Source: Colias croceus
Lineage: Eukaryota > Arthropoda > Insecta > Lepidoptera > Pieridae
NCBI RefSeq assembly: GCF_905220415.1
Contig: NC_059552.1
Coordinates: 9,439,001 to 9,503,000, forward strand
Length of the DNA: 64,000 nucleotides
Reading direction: 5' to 3'
In this document: piece after piece, positions 60,396 through 64,000 of the stretch
Layout: every line of letters begins with the position of its first letter
Position numbering within the stretch: the first letter of the stretch is position 1
The notes under the pieces: generated by a model
What the model was told of the DNA's origin: nothing
Databases searched by the model: none
Seen by the model: only the letters and a program-made list of their open reading frames with translations
Program-made: the position numbers and the translations under genes

Positions 60396-63242
60396 ATGTT
60401 CTACCAAAACGTAAGAGGTTTACGTTCAAAGTTAGACAAATGTAAAATATCGGTATTAAGTGAACGTTTTGATGTATACGCTTTGACTGAAACTTTTCTT
60501 AACAGTGGTGTTAGTGATTCGGAAGTATTTCCCGCCGGATACTCCTTGTTTAGAAAAGACAGAGCTGACGATTCTGGATGGGGTGGAGTTTTATTAGCCT
60601 TTCGTGACTGCTACAACGTCAAAAACATTAGAATAAATAGCGGTGATATAAATTGTTTAGAGATTTTAGCTTTATCCGTTAAAATTAAGTTTACGAATTT
60701 TGTTTTTTGTGTTTTGTACATACGACCTAGTTCCAGTGATGAAATCTACTGTAAATATTTTGAAATTTTAGAAGACTTGTGTATTCGATTTTCGCAGCAT
60801 AAAATCATTATTTTTGGCGATTTTAACTTAAACTCTGCAAGTAGAAACGTACTTACTCACTATAAAAACATGTTAGCTTTGTGCAAGTTTAGTCAAATTA
60901 ATACTGTTCCTAATGTAACCGGTAGTATGCTAGATTTAATATTGTGTAATTTTAATACTGATTTACAATTGATCGATGACCCGCTACCGCTTGTACCCAA
61001 GGATAATTATCACCCCCCGCTTTTAGTAAAATTACGTTATTTGAGCCAACCACAGAAATACAAAACTCCGTCTGTGTGTAGTCAATTTATCTTGCAGTCT
61101 AATGAGTGGAATTTTCGTAAGGCGGATTTGAACAAACTATATTCGCGTCTCGAATTATTAGATTGGCGTGATATTTATGAATATGGTAATGTAGATGATG
61201 CGATTGAATTATTTTATAAAAAAATTTACGAGTGTATTAATGAATGTGTTCCCACAAAACGTAACCCCACATTTAATTCAAGATTTAACTACCCAGTATG
61301 GTTTACATCAGACGTAATTAGTAACATTAAAACTAAACATTTTCATCTAAAAAAGTATAAAGAAAATGGTACACAATTTAATAGGGAAATGTTTAGATAT
61401 TATAGAATAAAGGTTAAAAACTTAATACATATTGCTTATTCTACCTACACGAATCAATTAGAATTTAACATAAAGAATGATCCATCAAATTTTTGGAATT
61501 TTATTAAACAACAGCGCTCGTCCCACTCTCAGCGTACTGAATATGAATATAACGGGAACCTTGTCTCAGGTGTCGACGCTGCTAATGCTTTTGCTACTTA
61601 CTTTCAGTCGGTCTTTTTGAAAGATAAACCACAACTTAGTCCGAATAACATCTGCCCACATCCCGATAATGATTCCTCGCGTGTATCTATTAGCTACATC
61701 TCCAAGTCTGAAATACAAAATGCTGTTCGACGTCTTAAACCACGCTCATCTGCAGGACCCGATGGCATTCCTCCTTATCTCATTAAGGACTGCATATCTG
61801 TTTTTTTACAGCCACTTCACTTCTTATTCAACATGTCGCTTTCGTCCGACACATATCCCAATGAATGGAAAAAGTCGCGCATTACACCAATACCCAAAAG
61901 TGGCTGTAAGTCTCAAATTAATAACTATCGCCCTATAGCTGTAGCTTCTTGTTTTGGAAAATTATTGGAGATAATTTTAAATAATAATTTGACGAATCAG
62001 ATTCGATCACTCTTGTGCGATCCTCAGCATGGATTCCGGTCGAAACGTTCTACGACAACAAATCTCATCAATTTTGTCGATTATACTGCAAAAGCACTCG
62101 ATAAAAAAAGACAGGTTGACGTAGCTTATTTTGATTTTAAAAAGGCTTTCGATCGCGTAAATAATGATGTTCTTTTATCGAAATTTTCTAAATTTGATTT
62201 TACACCCAAGTTGATAAAATACTTCGCTAACTATTTTGACGGTCGCGTCCAATACGTCCAACTCGGACGTCTACGTTCCGATCCTTATTCCGTGCATTCT
62301 GGCGTAAGTCAGGGCAGCACTTTAGGACCTACTCATTTCTTGGTCATGGTAAATGACCTTCCTAATGTACTAAGATCAGCCCAATGTCTCATGTTTGCCG
62401 ATGACTTAAAACTATTCTTAACTATCGAATCTCATTCCGATTGCTTATCTTTACAAAATGACATAATAAATTTGACTTCTTGGTGCCACGAAAATCAATT
62501 AGAATTTAATATTTCAAAATGCAACATAATGACATACACTCGCTCGCGTTCACCTATTGTATATCCATACAGCTTAGAAGGCACAACGCTGCGCAGAGTC
62601 GACCACATCCGCGATTTAGGAATACTTTTTGATAAAACTTTAACGTTTAATGAACATATTGAGGCTCTGTGTCAAAAAGCGTACAAATCCCTCGGCTTTA
62701 TCGTACGGCAATCGGCGAGGTTTCAGGATAGAAAAACTGTCGTCGTATTGTACTCGGCCTACGTACGCAGTATATTGGAATACAACGCAATAATATGGAG
62801 CCCTCACGAAAAGAAATACACACTACTGCTCGAGAGGGTTCAAAGAAAGTTTGCTCGTTATTTGTATTTAAAACTTTACGGATATTATCCTTACATGTAT
62901 CCATCTCTTTTTGTAATAGGCATGGTTGGCTTAAATTCACTTGAATTGAGACGAAAACTTGCTCTCATAATTCACTATTACTTATTATTAAATAATCGCG
63001 TCGACAATCCTGTCGCTTTGGGTATGTGCGGGTTGTGGGCGCCGCCTCCCGGCGTGTCGCTGCGCCGCCGGCCGCTGTTCGCGGAGGCCTGTGTGCGGAC
63101 GCAGGCGGCCGGCACCGCTCCGACACACTCGGCCCTTCATCTGTTAAATCGTGTGCTGGCCTCCGATGCCACAATTGACATTTTTGCTAGTAGTATAAAT
63201 ACTGTCCTAGACCTCTGTATCAGGTACTTGGATGCACATTGA
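60396..63242 (+). CDS. Jockey ORF2: endonuclease and reverse transcriptase
   Basis: The ATG at 60396 is preferred. The frame is open to 60342, but only with a GTG and overlapping ORF1. 948 residues. Endonuclease: FYQNVRGLRSK, LTETFL, VLYIRPSS, FGDFNLNS, MLDLILCN and DNYHPPL. Linker and RT: SAGPDGIPPYL, YRPIAVASCFGKLLE, QHGFRSKRSTTTNL, DVAYFDFKKAFDRV (motif A), SGVSQGSTLGP, LMFADDLKLFL (motif C) and IRDLGILFDKTL. The last 80 codons contain a GC-rich patch (63030-63125). There is no stop or frameshift and all catalytic motifs are present, so ORF2 could be functional although ORF1 is truncated. Confidence 0.9.
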   Translation: MFYQNVRGLRSKLDKCKISVLSERFDVYALTETFLNSGVSDSEVFPAGYSLFRKDRADDSGWGGVLLAFRDCYNVKNIRINSGDINCLEILALSVKIKFTNFVFCVLYIRPSSSDEIYCKYFEILEDLCIRFSQHKIIIFGDFNLNSASRNVLTHYKNMLALCKFSQINTVPNVTGSMLDLILCNFNTDLQLIDDPLPLVPKDNYHPPLLVKLRYLSQPQKYKTPSVCSQFILQSNEWNFRKADLNKLYSRLELLDWRDIYEYGNVDDAIELFYKKIYECINECVPTKRNPTFNSRFNYPVWFTSDVISNIKTKHFHLKKYKENGTQFNREMFRYYRIKVKNLIHIAYSTYTNQLEFNIKNDPSNFWNFIKQQRSSHSQRTEYEYNGNLVSGVDAANAFATYFQSVFLKDKPQLSPNNICPHPDNDSSRVSISYISKSEIQNAVRRLKPRSSAGPDGIPPYLIKDCISVFLQPLHFLFNMSLSSDTYPNEWKKSRITPIPKSGCKSQINNYRPIAVASCFGKLLEIILNNNLTNQIRSLLCDPQHGFRSKRSTTTNLINFVDYTAKALDKKRQVDVAYFDFKKAFDRVNNDVLLSKFSKFDFTPKLIKYFANYFDGRVQYVQLGRLRSDPYSVHSGVSQGSTLGPTHFLVMVNDLPNVLRSAQCLMFADDLKLFLTIESHSDCLSLQNDIINLTSWCHENQLEFNISKCNIMTYTRSRSPIVYPYSLEGTTLRRVDHIRDLGILFDKTLTFNEHIEALCQKAYKSLGFIVRQSARFQDRKTVVVLYSAYVRSILEYNAIIWSPHEKKYTLLLERVQRKFARYLYLKLYGYYPYMYPSLFVIGMVGLNSLELRRKLALIIHYYLLLNNRVDNPVALGMCGLWAPPPGVSLRRRPLFAEACVRTQAAGTAPTHSALHLLNRVLASDATIDIFASSINTVLDLCIRYLDAH

Positions 63243-63569
63243 ATGTAACTCCATTTTGTTTGTATTTTTGTTAACATATTGTTACTTAATTCTATGTATG
63301 CTTTGGTATTATTACTGTAAGTACAAAGAATGATTCTGTGTCAATAAATAAATAAATAAATACAAGAAACACAAATGGAATTAATAAGCAGCGACTTATG
63401 CGTAGGTCATTTTTTAGATATGCTTAAAAATAAAATATTTTTAAGCAGTGTGATAACATCTTTAAGTACTTCATTTTATTATGAGGGGATTCTGATGAAC
63501 CGATGAGTTCACTAGGATCCCCTGGGGGATCGGGCTGGGGGATCCTGGTGGCCTCAATCAAAATGTGTA

Positions 63570-63890
63570 TGGTAGGTACATCATTATTTCTATACCTATG
63601 AGATTTAGATATTTCTTGATCAATAAAAAAGGGCCAAGTAAATAAAAGGCAACGATCAGGATACGCGGATGTCACCGATTTCTGACATATTTTTCTGATA
63701 TAGGTTGACTGCGAGAAGCTAAAAGTGTGGAGGAAGGAAGGTGGAATTCCTCCATCGAAAAAGGGAGGATCCTCGACCAGTCAACTCGACTGGCCGGCCG
63801 TGAAGAAATCCGGTCCGAAGCTTTCAAAGCTCGTAAAACCACTTTGGCAATAATTTGGATGCTCGTAGTGTTTGATTTAACGCGAGTATT
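63570..63890. other. Unassigned, part GC-rich
   Basis: 63725-63830 is GC-rich with 'ctcgactggccggccgtgaa', faintly like the GGCCGGCCGG stems of the long family Y copy. No coding frame of note. Confidence 0.4.
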
Positions 63891-63894
63891 ATAC

Positions 63895-64000
63895 ATTTTT
63901 AAGATTTTAACGGATTTTAAACGCGATTTATCCATTATATTATTATCCCGACATTTCGCATACTATGTAACGAGCGTGTATTTCCCCTTGAGCACGCTCC
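63895..64000 (-). repeat. Family J repeat, runs off the window end
   Basis: 'aacggattttaaacgcgatt', 'tatattattatcccgacatt' and 'tcgcatactatgtaacgagc', the reverse of 11038-11150; the right boundary is beyond 64000. Confidence 0.65.

Larger units (their letters stand above)
59894..63359 (+). mobile_element. Jockey-clade non-LTR retrotransposon, 5'-truncated in ORF1
   Basis: Flanked by ATACAA at 59888-59893 and 63360-63365, a 6-bp target duplication lying in the MULE arm. It starts in the middle of ORF1, has an intact ORF2, a short 3' UTR and an (AATA)n tail at 63341-63359. 3466 bp. Confidence 0.9.
59162..63559 (-). mobile_element. MULE-derived inverted-repeat element with 8-bp target duplication
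   Basis: AAAATGTG stands on both sides (59154-59161, 63560-63567), and the ends are GGTTGAGGCC and GGCCTCAATC. The left arm 59162 to about 59425 is repeated in reverse at the right, as 59826-59893 plus 63366-63559, the second arm being split by the Jockey element. Without the Jockey and its duplication the element is about 0.93 kb. It contains the MULE transposase fragment 59284-59757. An 8-9 bp duplication fits MULE. Confidence 0.8.

Noticed and set aside
1..64000. CRISPR array, bacterial operons or phage
   Set aside because: The sequence is plainly eukaryotic; the tandem arrays present are microsatellites and a minisatellite without unique spacers.

Overview
This window is AT-rich animal genomic DNA, almost certainly lepidopteran (moth or butterfly). 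The reasons are the density of short Helitron-like repeats that begin TC and end in a GC-rich hairpin plus CTAG(T), the Jockey, RTE and CR1-like retrotransposon types, and a neuropeptide GPCR with insect-type sequence and very large introns. No prokaryotic features, rRNA genes, intact tRNA genes or CRISPR arrays were seen.

The one host gene I can support is a partial GPCR on the + strand. Three internal exons (40971-41092, 55646-55751, 58175-58379) have canonical AG/GT borders and compatible phases. Together they encode about 144 residues, from extracellular loop 1 through TM3, the DRY motif, TM4, extracellular loop 2, TM5 and the start of intracellular loop 3. It looks like a member of the GnRH-type AKH/corazonin/ACP receptor family. 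The TM1-2 exons and the TM6-7 exons were not found and probably lie outside the window. Much of the rest of the right half is intron: 14.6 kb between exons one and two, 2.4 kb between exons two and three.

Everything else is mobile or repetitive DNA. Region by region: 1-16 kb is scattered short Helitrons and MITEs, plus a Harbinger derivative (11661-12280) with a TAA target duplication. 16.3-21.4 kb is a four-level nest: a TTAA-flanked MITE inside a near-full-length RTE, inside a 5'-truncated Jockey, inside a Helitron-like family B repeat. 31.4-32.9 kb is a mariner-type element inside another family B repeat. 34.8-38.8 kb is a decayed Helitron with Rep-like coding remnants, with an inverted relative at about 49.85-51.28 kb. 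42.0-45.3 kb is a CR1/Jockey-superfamily element with an uninterrupted 949-residue endonuclease/RT frame. 45.3-46.1 kb is an ATT-flanked non-autonomous element. 46.6-48.8 kb is an 11-bp-period minisatellite. 56.2-57.9 kb is a terminal-inverted-repeat (TIR) element with arrays of subterminal motifs. 59.16-63.56 kb is a MULE-derived inverted-repeat element with an 8-bp target duplication, into one arm of which a Jockey element (59894-63359) inserted.

Family names used below are local labels. Lep1, HB, HC, HD and HE are short Helitron-like families; + means 5'-TC to CTAG-3'. F is a GC-rich hairpin repeat. G and H are MITEs. J is the AAACGCGATTTATTC repeat. P is the TTAA-flanked MITE. S is a GC-rich short repeat. 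X is a dispersed repeat. Y is the ATT-flanked element. Coordinates of degenerate repeat ends are approximate.
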